Shown here: positions 42,612 to 51,125 of the stretch, one piece after another
How the letters are laid out: each line of letters opens with the position of its first letter
Position numbering within the stretch: the stretch's first letter is position 1
From: Xiheimicrobium sp052034585
Lineage (GTDB): Bacteria; Myxococcota; Myxococcia; Myxococcales; Myxococcaceae
DNA length: 64,000 bases
NCBI GenBank assembly: GCA_052034585.1
Contig: JBPOIJ010000065.1
Span: forward strand, 1-64,000
Direction: 5' to 3'
Made by a program: the position numbers and the translations under genes
The notes under the pieces: model-generated
The model's database searches: none
The model's input: the letters and a program-made list of their open reading frames with translations, nothing else
Told to the model about the DNA's origin: nothing

Positions 42612-44735
42612 TCACGGGTTCTCGCCGTACCAAGCGGTCCCGTTGATCGTCTGATCGGGCGTGCACCGGAGGCTTCCACCCGTCGGCCGGAACCCGAAGC
42701 GTCCGACGACTGGCGAGGTGATTCGCCCTCCCGCCCCTTGCCCCAGCACCACGATCGTCGCGGGCGGCGTGCCTCCATCGGGGAGCGAGCCGATCGCCGT
42801 CCGCGGAGGCCACATCACGTCTGCGACCGCCCACATCTGACACGGCGAGCCCAGGAACAACTCGTCGGGAGGGAGCAACCCTTCGAGCGGAATCACTGCC
42901 GCCGGCGTGCGCGAGGCCTTCAGGAACACCCGCACCACCGGCTTGGGCGCGGCGTAACACTTCCCCGCCCCCAGCCCGGCGTCTCCCACGGGCGCGCCCT
43001 CGGCCACGCAGCGCTGCTCCGGCAACGCACACCCGCACCGATCCCCGTCACGACAGCCGGTTCCTCCATCGACCACGCACGCCGGAGCCGCCGCCATGCG
43101 CTCATCACGGAAGTAGTGCACCAACACCCGGTACGGACACGCCACCGTCGCGCATCGTTCGTCGTGCTCGGGGTTGTCGAGGCTGATGTTCTCGATCAGA
43201 TCCCCGCCGGGTCCCATCCCCGACATGCCGGTGTTGTCGAGGTTGAGCTTCGGATCGTCGAGCGACGACGGATCGCCCCAGTTGAAGTTCGACCCTGGGA
43301 TCGTCGGTTGCACCGTGCGCGCCGCGTAGCCGTTGAGATCACCCGAGGTCTGCGTCGCCGCACCGCCATCGGGCCGAGGCGCGTCGAAGAACTGAAACGC
43401 CCCGCTGAACGGGTTCGCCGAGCCGATCGCCGACGGACGAACCAGGTGCAGGTCGAGATCGACGCCGTCGAAGCCCGTCCACTCGAGCTGCACGACGAGA
43501 TCTTGCTTCACCGCGCAGGCGAACCGCCCAGTCACCACCGTGCTCGCCATGCCGTCCGAGACCGTCAGCTCGATCACGTAGTCACCCGTCACCGTCGGGC
43601 GCAGCGACGTCTGGGAGGTCGTCGGCGAACCGAGCGCTGGCGTCCGCGCCCCCATCGGGATCGACACCAGGCGCCACGAGTACGTCAGGTTGGTGCGCCC
43701 GCTCTCCGGATCGGTGGTGCACTTCGAGACGTCGACTGCGTCGGAGAGCGCGCTGAGCTGCACCAGCTCCCCAGGCCGAACGTCGCGGCTGAGCGTGAAG
43801 TCGTAGCCGCTCGCCGGTGGCGTCAGGTACGGCATCCACGCGGCGGTCGAGGCGTAGTCACGCGGCCCTCCACCCTCGGGAGGCGGGGTCACCCGGGTGA
43901 TGTTGAAGCACACCTGAGGGCCCTGGTTCGGCAGCAGCGCGCCCCGCAGCTCGACCACCACGCGCGGCTTGTCGGGATCCTCCGACTCGATCACCACCTG
44001 CGCCGCGTAGGTCGTCTGCGCCGCGCTCGTCGGCTTGAAGCGAAGCTGCAAGGTACGCCCTTCGGACGGCATGAGCTCCCATGGCGTCGCTTCGGTGCGG
44101 GCGAAGGTGAAGGCCGCCGCGTCGGCCCCTTCGATCGCCGCCTTGGTGACGGTGAGCGGCACTGGGCCGTCGTTCGTGATCACCACGCCAGGCAGCTGGG
44201 ACGCCGGGATCATCACCGGACGCGCCAAGGGCTCCATCCCGAAGTCGATCGACGGCGGCATCACCACCACCGTTCCCGTGCACATCTGGGCGCGCTCACA
44301 GACCGGGGTGACGCTGACGATCGGCTTGGCGCCCTCTCCCACCAGCGGGATGCGCACCGTCGGCTTGTCGGGATCGTTCGAGGTCACCACCAGCGTCGCC
44401 TGGTATTGCACCAGCGCCGTCGGCGCGAACGTCACCGGCATCGTCACCTTCGCGAAGGCGTCCACCGTCTCCGGCTTGGTGCCCAGGACGAAGCCCTCGA
44501 CGCCGCCCGGCGCCGTGCCTGCCTCGAGGGTGATCGAGGAGATCGTCACCGCGGTCTGCGTTCTCGACTCGAAGGTGACGATGCGCGCCTGCCGATCGCC
44601 GTTCTTCACCTGCCCGAAGTCGACGCTCGTGGGGAGCACGGTCAGCGACGGCTTGACCGTCTTGATGTCGGGGCCGCACTTGCATCCCGCGCCCACCACC
44701 ACCACCAGCGCGGAGATCCACCAGAAGGTGCGCAT
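42612..44735 (-). CDS. Lipoprotein with choice-of-anchor-D/Ig-like repeats
   Basis: A 707-residue exported protein. The signal peptide ends V-G-A-G-C (lipid Cys at residue 18). Residues about 30-130 and 150-270 are two HYDIN/choice-of-anchor-D-type beta-sandwiches (S-V-D-F-G-Q-V, V-T-S-N-D-P-D-K-P-T; I-D-F-G-M-E-P, I-E-S-E-D-P-D-K-P-R). A PKD-like region follows (about 330-415, Y-V-I-E-L-T-V-S-D-G-M-A). The C-terminal third has a Cys-rich patch (C-V-V-D-G-G-T-G-C) and is unassigned. Probably a cell-surface adhesion or scaffold lipoprotein. Its 3' end faces the sRNA; a separate hairpin at 42510-42546 lies between them. Confidence 0.82.
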   Translation of the reverse strand: MRTFWWISALVVVVGAGCKCGPDIKTVKPSLTVLPTSVDFGQVKNGDRQARIVTFESRTQTAVTISSITLEAGTAPGGVEGFVLGTKPETVDAFAKVTMPVTFAPTALVQYQATLVVTSNDPDKPTVRIPLVGEGAKPIVSVTPVCERAQMCTGTVVVMPPSIDFGMEPLARPVMIPASQLPGVVITNDGPVPLTVTKAAIEGADAAAFTFARTEATPWELMPSEGRTLQLRFKPTSAAQTTYAAQVVIESEDPDKPRVVVELRGALLPNQGPQVCFNITRVTPPPEGGGPRDYASTAAWMPYLTPPASGYDFTLSRDVRPGELVQLSALSDAVDVSKCTTDPESGRTNLTYSWRLVSIPMGARTPALGSPTTSQTSLRPTVTGDYVIELTVSDGMASTVVTGRFACAVKQDLVVQLEWTGFDGVDLDLHLVRPSAIGSANPFSGAFQFFDAPRPDGGAATQTSGDLNGYAARTVQPTIPGSNFNWGDPSSLDDPKLNLDNTGMSGMGPGGDLIENISLDNPEHDERCATVACPYRVLVHYFRDERMAAAPACVVDGGTGCRDGDRCGCALPEQRCVAEGAPVGDAGLGAGKCYAAPKPVVRVFLKASRTPAAVIPLEGLLPPDELFLGSPCQMWAVADVMWPPRTAIGSLPDGGTPPATIVVLGQGAGGRITSPVVGRFGFRPTGGSLRCTPDQTINGTAWYGENP

Positions 44736-44769
44736 GGGGGCGCTTTTATCGCTTCAGGTGACGAATAGG

Positions 44770-44798
44770 TTGATTCCCCTGGGGTCCTGTCGGATATT
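44770..44798 (+). promoter_or_regulatory. Candidate promoter of the TIGR04563-like gene pair
   Basis: TTGATT (44770-44775), 17 bases, then GATATT (44793-44798), about 46 bases before the first ATG. The spacer contains the palindrome CCCCTGGGG. Spacing and hexamers suit a sigma-70 promoter, and a T-rich terminator closes the transcript at 45297. Confidence 0.5.
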
Positions 44799-44844
44799 TC
44801 CCGCCTCTTCGTTTCACCAGTGCCGAGCCCCGGAGACTCACCAC

Positions 44845-45045
44845 ATGTCAGGTACCGACAAGCGCAAGCAGTCCCTCTACTTCCCCGAGGACATGCTCAA
44901 GGAGATCCAGGAAGAGGCGAACCGGCAGGACCGGTCGCTCTCGTGGGTCGTTCAGCAGGCGTGGAAGATTGCGCGCGATCGCATCAAGTCCTTCCCCGCG
45001 GTGAACGACGTCGCGGGCGCGCCTGACGCTCGCGAGGAGCGCTGA
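44845..45045 (+). CDS. Small TIGR04563-like protein, first copy
   Basis: A 66-residue protein that I recognise as the myxobacterial small-protein family TIGR04563: K-R-K-Q-S-L-Y-F-P-E-D-M-L-K-E-I, then E-A-N-R-Q-D-R-S-L-S-W-V-V-Q-Q-A-W-K-I-A-R. The pattern of an N-terminal strand followed by two helices resembles a ribbon-helix-helix DNA-binding fold (inference). It is followed with a 1-base overlap (TGATG) by a second copy. Its own promoter and a shared terminator define a two-gene transcript. Function unknown. Confidence 0.85.
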   Translation: MSGTDKRKQSLYFPEDMLKEIQEEANRQDRSLSWVVQQAWKIARDRIKSFPAVNDVAGAPDAREER

Positions 45046-45233
45046 TGTCCACCACCGACGCCCGCAAGCAGTCCCTCTACTTCCCGGAGGACATGCTCAA
45101 GGAGATCGAGTTCGAGGCCCAGCGCCAAGATCGCTCGCTCTCGTGGATCGTCCAGCAGGCATGGAAGATCGCCCGCACCGATCTCAAGAAGATGCCGTCG
45201 CCGAACGACGTGTTCGATGCTCCGATGAAGTGA
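45045..45233 (+). CDS. Small TIGR04563-like protein, second copy
   Basis: A 62-residue paralogue of the preceding gene: A-R-K-Q-S-L-Y-F-P-E-D-M-L-K-E-I-E-F-E-A, Q-R-Q-D-R-S-L-S-W-I-V-Q-Q-A-W-K-I-A-R, diverging only at the ends. Its GAGGAG ribosome-binding site lies in the last codons of copy one, so translation is coupled. The pair probably arose by tandem duplication and could form a heterodimer. Confidence 0.85.
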   Translation: MSTTDARKQSLYFPEDMLKEIEFEAQRQDRSLSWIVQQAWKIARTDLKKMPSPNDVFDAPMK

Positions 45234-45256
45234 GTTCGAGCCGTTCGGTCGAGCCC

Positions 45257-45297
45257 ACGCCCTCCGCCGCTCCGTGCGTCGGGGGGCGTCGTCTTTT
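45257..45297 (+). terminator. Intrinsic terminator of the TIGR04563-like pair
   Basis: ACGCCCTCCG (45257-45266) pairs with CGGGGGGCGT (45280-45289) in a 10-bp stem with one T-G wobble and a 13-base loop, then CGTCTTTT. It stands 24 bases after the second stop codon and just before a convergent gene. Confidence 0.7.
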
Positions 45298-45300
45298 CGA

Positions 45301-46146
45301 CTACTGCGCGGGACGGCTGGGCGCGGAGCAGTTGGTGAACCGAATGCGCGCGGGATCGACCTTGATGCCCGCTTCGATCGCCTTGTTGAAGTCGCTCTGC
45401 ACGAGGAAGCCCATCGCGATCTTCGCGTCGACGCCTCCGAAGCGCTGCGCCTGCCCCGGGTTGCGCGAAGGATCGTCGCCCTTGCCCATCAGCACCGTGT
45501 AGCCGTCGTTCCCCGCGAGGATGAAGGCGGGCATCGCGACGCGGTACTTGTTGGCAGGAAAGGGCCGGAACGAGCCGCGGGTGACGGTCTGGCTGCCGAT
45601 CTTGAGCGAGACGAGCCGCATTCCGGTCGGCCGGGCGCAGTCGATCTCCATCGAGACCTCCTTCGAGACGTGGAGGAAGCCGCCCGAGGGAGAGGTGATC
45701 GCCGCCGGCGCCGTGAAGAGCCGTGAGGCCGACAACTCGAGCACGTCGAAGACCTCCTGCTCGGACAGATCGACGGACTTCACCAGGTTCTCGAAGGGCA
45801 ACACCTCACCGAGCACGCCTCGGGTGAGCGGGCCTTCTCGCAAGATGCTGCGAAGCACGCAGGCGCCCTGGTCGCGCACCGCTCCGCCGTTGATCAGCCC
45901 AAAGTCCACCTTCGGGTTCTGATCGGACGAGTTGAAGACCCAGACGAAGGAGTCGGCCGCCACCTGCGCGATGGCGTTGTTGGCGTGCCGGGCGTTGGGG
46001 CGATCGAGGAAGATCTCGGTGCCCTTGGCGACGAAGGCGACCCGCTCGTTGGGGTTCTCGACCAGGGCGACGCAGTCGTCGTTGAAGGCGATGCAGCCGC
46101 TCGACGCGAGGGCCGCCAACGCGATGATCGAAGAGGAGATCTTCAC
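45301..46146 (-). CDS. Lipoprotein with 5'-nucleotidase C-terminal domain only
   Basis: A 281-residue lipoprotein (signal ending A-S-S-G-C, Cys18). The rest matches the C-terminal substrate-binding domain of UshA-type 5'-nucleotidases: F-G-L-I-N-G-G-A-V-R-D-Q-G, V-L-P-F-E-N-L-V-K-S-V-D-L-S, and the base-stacking A-G-N-D-G-Y. The N-terminal metallophosphatase domain is missing, so it could bind nucleotides without cleaving them. The start overlaps the TonB-receptor stop by 4 bases (GTGA), so the two are made together; a role in nucleotide or nucleoside capture is a reasonable inference. Confidence 0.78.
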   Translation of the reverse strand: MKISSSIIALAALASSGCIAFNDDCVALVENPNERVAFVAKGTEIFLDRPNARHANNAIAQVAADSFVWVFNSSDQNPKVDFGLINGGAVRDQGACVLRSILREGPLTRGVLGEVLPFENLVKSVDLSEQEVFDVLELSASRLFTAPAAITSPSGGFLHVSKEVSMEIDCARPTGMRLVSLKIGSQTVTRGSFRPFPANKYRVAMPAFILAGNDGYTVLMGKGDDPSRNPGQAQRFGGVDAKIAMGFLVQSDFNKAIEAGIKVDPARIRFTNCSAPSRPAQ

Positions 46147-49016
46147 AGGCTCACCCGCAGCGTACCGAAGAGCTGGAACGGCTCGCGAGGCACGCCACCC
46201 GGCATTCGATCGGGGCGCGCGGCCTCGTCGGCGCGCTCGAGGTTGAAGACGTTCTGGCCGATCACCAGCACCTCGACGCGATCGAAGAGCGGCTCGGTGC
46301 GCAGCTGCGCTCCCACCAGGAAGGTCGGCGGGAGCACGTAGCGGCGGCGCTGCTCGAGCGCGGTGCGGGCGTCACTGCGGCGCTCGGAGGCGTGGCGGAG
46401 GATCACGTCGAGGTTGAGGAACGGCCCGAGCGGCCACGAGAGCCCGGCGTTCACCCGCACCTGGGGCTGATCGGTGAGCAACCGGCCGTTCTGGGCAGCG
46501 CCGAGATCCTCCGCCCGGAACCAGCTCGAGTTGATCCACACCGAGGAGCGCGAGAGCAGCTCGAGGCGCCCTTCTCCCTCGAGGCCGAAGCTCTGCACGC
46601 CCTCGGGACGGTTCACGTACGGCGCGAGGTTTCCGGTGAAGTCCACTTGCGCGATCGGGTTGGTGAAGCGGTTGAAGAAGCCGAGCCCCTTCAGCCGCAG
46701 CCGCGCGTCTCCCAAGCTCTGCACCCACTCGAAGCCGAGCTCGACCGCGTCGACGTATTGGCCGGTCAGCTGTGGGTTGCCGACGAAGCGGCCCTGGTTG
46801 AAGTCGGAGTTGATGGCCGCCTCGGCGAGCTCCTGAGGCGTGGGCGGGCGAAAGGCGCGGCCGTAGTTGCCGCGCAGCACCAACGACTTCAGCGGCGCAA
46901 AGGCGACCCCGACGCGCGGCCCGAAGGACGGAACGATCGTCTTGCCGGTGAAGCCGGTCTCGTTCGCGGTCGGGAGTTGGGTGAAGTCGAAGCGAATTCC
47001 GCCTTGCAGAGTGAGCGCCTCGAAGGGCGTCCAGCTGTCGAAGACCGAGACGCCGAAGCCCAGGCGATCGGCCGCGGGACCGCGCGTTCCACCAGCGCCC
47101 TCGGTCGGGAAGGCGACCTGCGACATGTCGAGGTTCTGCCCCCGCGCCAGGCCCCCACCATCTCGGAGCGTCGCGCTCGCCGACTGCGGCAGGTAGTTCG
47201 AGAGCACGGAGTAGTCGGTGAGGTTCGAGAGCTCGGCCGAGGCGGTGGCGGTGAGCCGGTTCTTCGCAGGCAGCGGCAGCTCGAGGCGCACCAGGAACCC
47301 GAGGCTCCGCTGGGCGACCCGCTGCTCGTCGAGCACCCCATCGGGGAACAGGGTCTCGGTGAGGTTGGCTCGGAACTGATAGCCGTCGGGAGTGAGCTGC
47401 CAGAGCCGATCGGTGTTCTGCTGATCGAACCAGAGCGTCGCGGCGAGCTTGCCCGTCTCCGCGATCCGCCGCTCCCAGCCTCCCTGGGCCTGAATGGTGA
47501 GCCAGTCGAGGCGCGAGTCGTTGCCGACCGTGTCGTAGCGCCCCACGTACGCGGCCCGCCGCTCGGAGATCACCCGGCCCTGGAGGGAGATCTTCCCCAC
47601 CTTCTCGTTCTCGAAGGCGCCGCCCAAGCCCACGTTGACGAGGAACCGTTGATCGTTGGTGAACTTCTCGGTGCTGGAGGTGGTGCCGGTATCGAGCGCG
47701 TCCTTGGTGATCGGCCGCTTGGCGCCTTGCTGGGTGAGCACGTCGGCGTCTCCGAAGAGCGTGAAACCGCCGAAGGTCTTGGCCGCCGAGAGGTGCCCGT
47801 CGAAGGCGCCGGAGAGGCCGCCCGTCGCCGACGCCCGCAGCCCCTGCTGCCGGTTGGTGACGAGGTTCACCACCGCGATGAAGTCGCCGAGTCCCACCTC
47901 GGGCGCCGCCGGCCCGCGAACGATCTCGATCCGCTCGAAGGTGTCGATGGGGAGGTTGGCGAGCGCCTTGCCGTCGTAGAAGGCGTTGAGCCGCTGGCCG
48001 TTCAAAGTGAAGAGGACGTCGGCTTCGCGCGAGAGACCTCGAACGCCGACCTTGAAGGTGCCCTGCACGTCACGCGAGACGCTCAACCCGGGGACGAGAT
48101 CGAGCGCTTCGAAGACGTAACGAACGCCGAGTTGCTTGAGCTGCGCCAGGGTGAGCACGGTGGGCATGAGCGCGCTGCGGGTGCTCGCCTCTTCCACTTT
48201 CTGAACGACCGCCCCGCTCTCCTCGGCCGAGTACATGGCGAGCTCTTCTTCGAGCTCGGAGCGCTTGCGCGGAGGCTCCGCCTTGGGCTCGTCCTTCTTG
48301 TCGGGCTTCTTCTCGTCGGGCTTCTTTTCGACCCGTTTTTCCTCGGGCTTCTTCTCGTCCGGCTTCTTCTCTTCGGGCTTCTTTTCCTCGGGCTTCTTCG
48401 CCGCCTCGGTTGGCTTCGCCTCCGGCTTCACCTCGGGCTCGACCGGCTTCTCGGGCGGCGGCGGTTCGTCTTCGCACTTCTTGCCCTTCTTGGTCTTCTT
48501 GCACTTCACCTTCGGAGCGTCGGCCGGCGGCTTCTCGTCGGGCGGAGGCTCGGTCGCCCCTTCCGGCTTGGGCTCGACCGGTGGAGTGCCGGGGACGATC
48601 ACCTTCACCGGCTTGGCGCTCGAGGCGAAGAGCGAAACGACCTCTCCCAGCTTGGTGGTGCCCTCGAGGTAGTACTCGATCGCGGGCGGAACGAGGCGGG
48701 CCGCCGGAATGCTGCCTCGGTAGAGATCGCCATACTGCAGCTCGAGCGGGTACGACTCGAACGCCTTCCCTGGCGCCCGGACCTTCACCGAGACGGTCGA
48801 CATCGCGTCGCCGGTGAGTGACCCCTCGATCAGCAGCTCGGTCTGCGCCTTGGCTTCGGCGGGTGGAGTGTGGAGGAAGCCAGCCTTGGGCTCGGCGAGC
48901 GCCAGGCTCGACGCGGCGATCAAGGAAAGGCAGGCCAGGCGGCGCACGGACCGGGCATGCTGAGCCACCCTCCTCGGCGAGGCAAGGGCGGAAAATTGCC
49001 GGGGCTTTTCAGGCAT
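46143..49016 (-). CDS. TonB-dependent outer-membrane receptor
   Basis: A 957-residue receptor if started at the ATG at 49016; GTGs at 48947 and in the preceding codons are alternatives, as no start has a clean ribosome-binding site. The signal peptide is near residues 24-41 (V-R-R-L-A-C-L-S-L-I-A-A-S-S-L-A-L-A). A small periplasmic Ig-like part is followed by a Lys/Glu/Pro linker (about 205-242). The plug (about 270-400) carries V-F-E-A-L-D-L-V-P-G-L and I-E-I-V-R-G-P-A-A-P, and a 22-strand barrel fills the C-terminus (aromatic end L-F-G-T-L-R-V-S-L). Substrate unknown. Plug and barrel identity is clear, exact start is not. Confidence 0.88.
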   Translation of the reverse strand: MPEKPRQFSALASPRRVAQHARSVRRLACLSLIAASSLALAEPKAGFLHTPPAEAKAQTELLIEGSLTGDAMSTVSVKVRAPGKAFESYPLELQYGDLYRGSIPAARLVPPAIEYYLEGTTKLGEVVSLFASSAKPVKVIVPGTPPVEPKPEGATEPPPDEKPPADAPKVKCKKTKKGKKCEDEPPPPEKPVEPEVKPEAKPTEAAKKPEEKKPEEKKPDEKKPEEKRVEKKPDEKKPDKKDEPKAEPPRKRSELEEELAMYSAEESGAVVQKVEEASTRSALMPTVLTLAQLKQLGVRYVFEALDLVPGLSVSRDVQGTFKVGVRGLSREADVLFTLNGQRLNAFYDGKALANLPIDTFERIEIVRGPAAPEVGLGDFIAVVNLVTNRQQGLRASATGGLSGAFDGHLSAAKTFGGFTLFGDADVLTQQGAKRPITKDALDTGTTSSTEKFTNDQRFLVNVGLGGAFENEKVGKISLQGRVISERRAAYVGRYDTVGNDSRLDWLTIQAQGGWERRIAETGKLAATLWFDQQNTDRLWQLTPDGYQFRANLTETLFPDGVLDEQRVAQRSLGFLVRLELPLPAKNRLTATASAELSNLTDYSVLSNYLPQSASATLRDGGGLARGQNLDMSQVAFPTEGAGGTRGPAADRLGFGVSVFDSWTPFEALTLQGGIRFDFTQLPTANETGFTGKTIVPSFGPRVGVAFAPLKSLVLRGNYGRAFRPPTPQELAEAAINSDFNQGRFVGNPQLTGQYVDAVELGFEWVQSLGDARLRLKGLGFFNRFTNPIAQVDFTGNLAPYVNRPEGVQSFGLEGEGRLELLSRSSVWINSSWFRAEDLGAAQNGRLLTDQPQVRVNAGLSWPLGPFLNLDVILRHASERRSDARTALEQRRRYVLPPTFLVGAQLRTEPLFDRVEVLVIGQNVFNLERADEAARPDRMPGGVPREPFQLFGTLRVSL
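48291..48400 (-). repeat. Degenerate 15-base tandem repeat coding a Lys/Glu/Pro linker
   Basis: About seven imperfect copies of a 15-base unit (gggcttcttctcgtc on the plus strand) encode the K-K-P-E/D-E-K-K-P linker between the N-terminal and plug parts of the TonB receptor. It is prone to slippage, so linker length may vary between strains. Confidence 0.8.
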
Positions 49017-50631
49017 GAAAGCGTCTGGGCGTTCGATGCAGCCGTCGCTCTCCCTGCAGGCCGCCCTCTTTCGACACCAGCAGCGGCAGATCGACGCGCT
49101 CGTGGCGGGCGCCTCGCCAGCGTTCAAGGCCTATGAGGCGCGCTATCGCCGCTTCACCCAGCGAGTGCGCCGGGTCACCACCCTCGAGGCGGTGTCGCAG
49201 CAGGTGCAGGACAGCGATCTCGTCTTCGTCGGCGACTACCACACGCTTCGGTTCGCCCAGCGGAGCTTCCTCGCGCTGCTCGAGCAGGCAGTGAGCGCTG
49301 GCCGGCGCGTCGTGCTGGCGATGGAGTTCGTCGAAGGCCGCCACCAGGCCACCCTCGACGCGTTCATGCGCGGAACGCTCGGGGCCAAACGGTTCCTCGA
49401 GACGATCGGCCATCCCTACTCCGGGGCCTTCGACATCTGGCCGCACTTCGAGCCGATCTTCTCCTTCGCGCGAAGCCAGCAGCTCGAGGTGATCGGCATC
49501 GACAAGCGGGCGAGCGGCTCGAAGTCCCTCCTCACCCGAGATCGGTACGCCGCCAAGCTGATCGCCCGGCACGCCAAGGCGGCAGATCGCCCGCTGGTGA
49601 TGGTGCTCGTCGGCCAGTACCATGTCGCGCCGCCGCACCTGCCCGCGGAGGTCGCTCGCGCGCTGGGCTCCGAACGTCGCAAGCGCCTGGTGATCCTCCA
49701 GAACCCGGAGGGGGCGTGGTGGAAGCTCGCGCGCGCCGGCACCATCGACTCGGTCCAGGCGATCGAACTCGGTGAGGGAGTCGTCGGCCTCTTCAACGCC
49801 TCCCCCGTCGTCAGCCAGCGGACCTTCCTCGACTACTGCGAGGCGGAGGCGGGCGACGCGCCGATCGAAGACGGAGGGCTCGCCACCACCGTGAAGACCC
49901 TGGTGAAGGAGATCGGCCGGCTGGCGCGGGTGAAGACCTCGACCGACGGCCTGGAGGTGCTCACCCCCCTCGATCTCGACGCCCTGGAGCGCCTCGAGCG
50001 GCGCGGGAATCTCTCGAGAAAGGAGCTCGCGCACCTCGGGCGGCACGTCGTGTCGGGCCAGAGCGCCTTCATTCCGAGCGCGAACGCGGTGTGGCTGTCT
50101 GGCTTCTCGCTCAACCACGCTGCCGAGGAAGCGGCCCACGTGGTGCGCCACTGTGCGATCGGCGCGGCGATGCATCGGGAGCGGCCTCGCTTCGACGCCT
50201 TCTGGGCCCGCTGCGTCGAGGAGGCGATCGGCTTCTTTGGCTCCAAGCTGGTGAACCCGCGGCGCACCTGCCCCTCGCTCGAGGACTGGAAGCGGCACTT
50301 CCTCCACGGGAAGAAAGACCGGCGCAGCACCGCGGCCTTCGTGCTGGTGCTCTCCAGCCTCGCCGACGCTCGCAGCCGCGACGCGCGCCGGTTGATTCCC
50401 TCGACGCTCGATCAGTTCCACACGGTGAGCCACGCGCTCGGCTATCTGCTCGGAGACGAGCTCTTCGAAGCGCACCGGGCGGGCACGCTGAAGGCGGCGG
50501 CCCTCGAGGCGCTCTTTCGCGATCCGGTCGAGTCGGGTCCGGAGGCCTACGAGCGATGGAAGCGGCTCGCGCGAGGTGATGGCGACCGGTTGATTCGATC
50601 GCGCGCCTCGCGAGTGCACGCTCGACGTTAA
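49015..50631 (+). CDS. ChaN-like (heme-binding-type) protein
   Basis: A 538-residue protein. Residues about 65-270 show the ChaN/TraB-like pattern: L-V-F-V-G-D-Y-H-T-L-R-F, L-A-M-E-F-V-E-G-R-H-Q, I-G-I-D-K-R-A, V-L-V-G-Q-Y-H-V-A-P. ChaN of Campylobacter binds heme; other members are uncharacterised. The C-terminal half (about 290-538) is helical and unassigned. There is no signal peptide, so it is probably cytosolic, unlike classic ChaN. Its ATG at 49015 overlaps the divergent TonB-receptor ATG at 49016; an internal ATG at 49036 is the alternative. Convergent with and overlapping the DUF4124 gene by 4 bases. Confidence 0.8.
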   Translation: MKASGRSMQPSLSLQAALFRHQQRQIDALVAGASPAFKAYEARYRRFTQRVRRVTTLEAVSQQVQDSDLVFVGDYHTLRFAQRSFLALLEQAVSAGRRVVLAMEFVEGRHQATLDAFMRGTLGAKRFLETIGHPYSGAFDIWPHFEPIFSFARSQQLEVIGIDKRASGSKSLLTRDRYAAKLIARHAKAADRPLVMVLVGQYHVAPPHLPAEVARALGSERRKRLVILQNPEGAWWKLARAGTIDSVQAIELGEGVVGLFNASPVVSQRTFLDYCEAEAGDAPIEDGGLATTVKTLVKEIGRLARVKTSTDGLEVLTPLDLDALERLERRGNLSRKELAHLGRHVVSGQSAFIPSANAVWLSGFSLNHAAEEAAHVVRHCAIGAAMHRERPRFDAFWARCVEEAIGFFGSKLVNPRRTCPSLEDWKRHFLHGKKDRRSTAAFVLVLSSLADARSRDARRLIPSTLDQFHTVSHALGYLLGDELFEAHRAGTLKAAALEALFRDPVESGPEAYERWKRLARGDGDRLIRSRASRVHARR

Positions 50632-51023
50632 GGCTTCGCGCCGACCTTCTTGGCGATGCCCTTGTACGCTGGGGGAACGGACGTCGAGTAGTGAACGACG
50701 CCTTCCCCGTCCTCCCACCGGTAGATGTCGTTGCCCGGAGTGTTCGACTTGACGGGCTCGGGAGCGACCGGTGGGGCTGGTGGCTTCACGGCGTCGAGCT
50801 GCAGGTCGCCGTTCGGCGCGAGCGCCTGGCTGTCGCGCTGCGCCTCGTTGGCCGCGCGCACGGCCACGGCGAGGGCCTCTGCCTTCTTCTGATCGGCGTT
50901 GGCTCGACCGGGAGCGAGGACGAGCGGCGTGCGGCGCAGGGCGCGCGCTGGAGACCCGCCCTTTTCGGCGCTCTGCGCGAGCGCGCTCGAGGCCACCACC
51001 GCGATCAGCAGGCCGATTCGCAC
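50628..51023 (-). CDS. Secreted DUF4124-domain protein
   Basis: A 131-residue protein. The GTG at 51023 is chosen because it gives a signal peptide (V-R-I-G-L-L-I-A-V-V-A-S-S-A-L-A-Q). After a Pro-rich middle, the C-terminus is a DUF4124 motif, I-Y-R-W-E-D-G-E-G-V-V-H-Y-S. DUF4124 proteins are periplasmic and mostly uncharacterised. It is convergent with the ChaN-like gene and divergent from plsB with about 100 bases of spacer, where no clear promoter was identified. Confidence 0.75.
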   Translation of the reverse strand: MRIGLLIAVVASSALAQSAEKGGSPARALRRTPLVLAPGRANADQKKAEALAVAVRAANEAQRDSQALAPNGDLQLDAVKPPAPPVAPEPVKSNTPGNDIYRWEDGEGVVHYSTSVPPAYKGIAKKVGAKP

Positions 51024-51125
51024 GGTCGCGACCCGTAGCCCAGGTCGACGTGGCGCGTCCAACTCGAGCCGTTGATTTCGCAAAAGGGCCAGCCCAGCGC
51101 GTGGGTTGACGTATGGTTCCGCGCC

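Noticed and set aside
48291..48400. Repeat array suggestive of CRISPR or a satellite
   Set aside because: Units are 15 bases without spacers and keep the reading frame of the TonB receptor linker.
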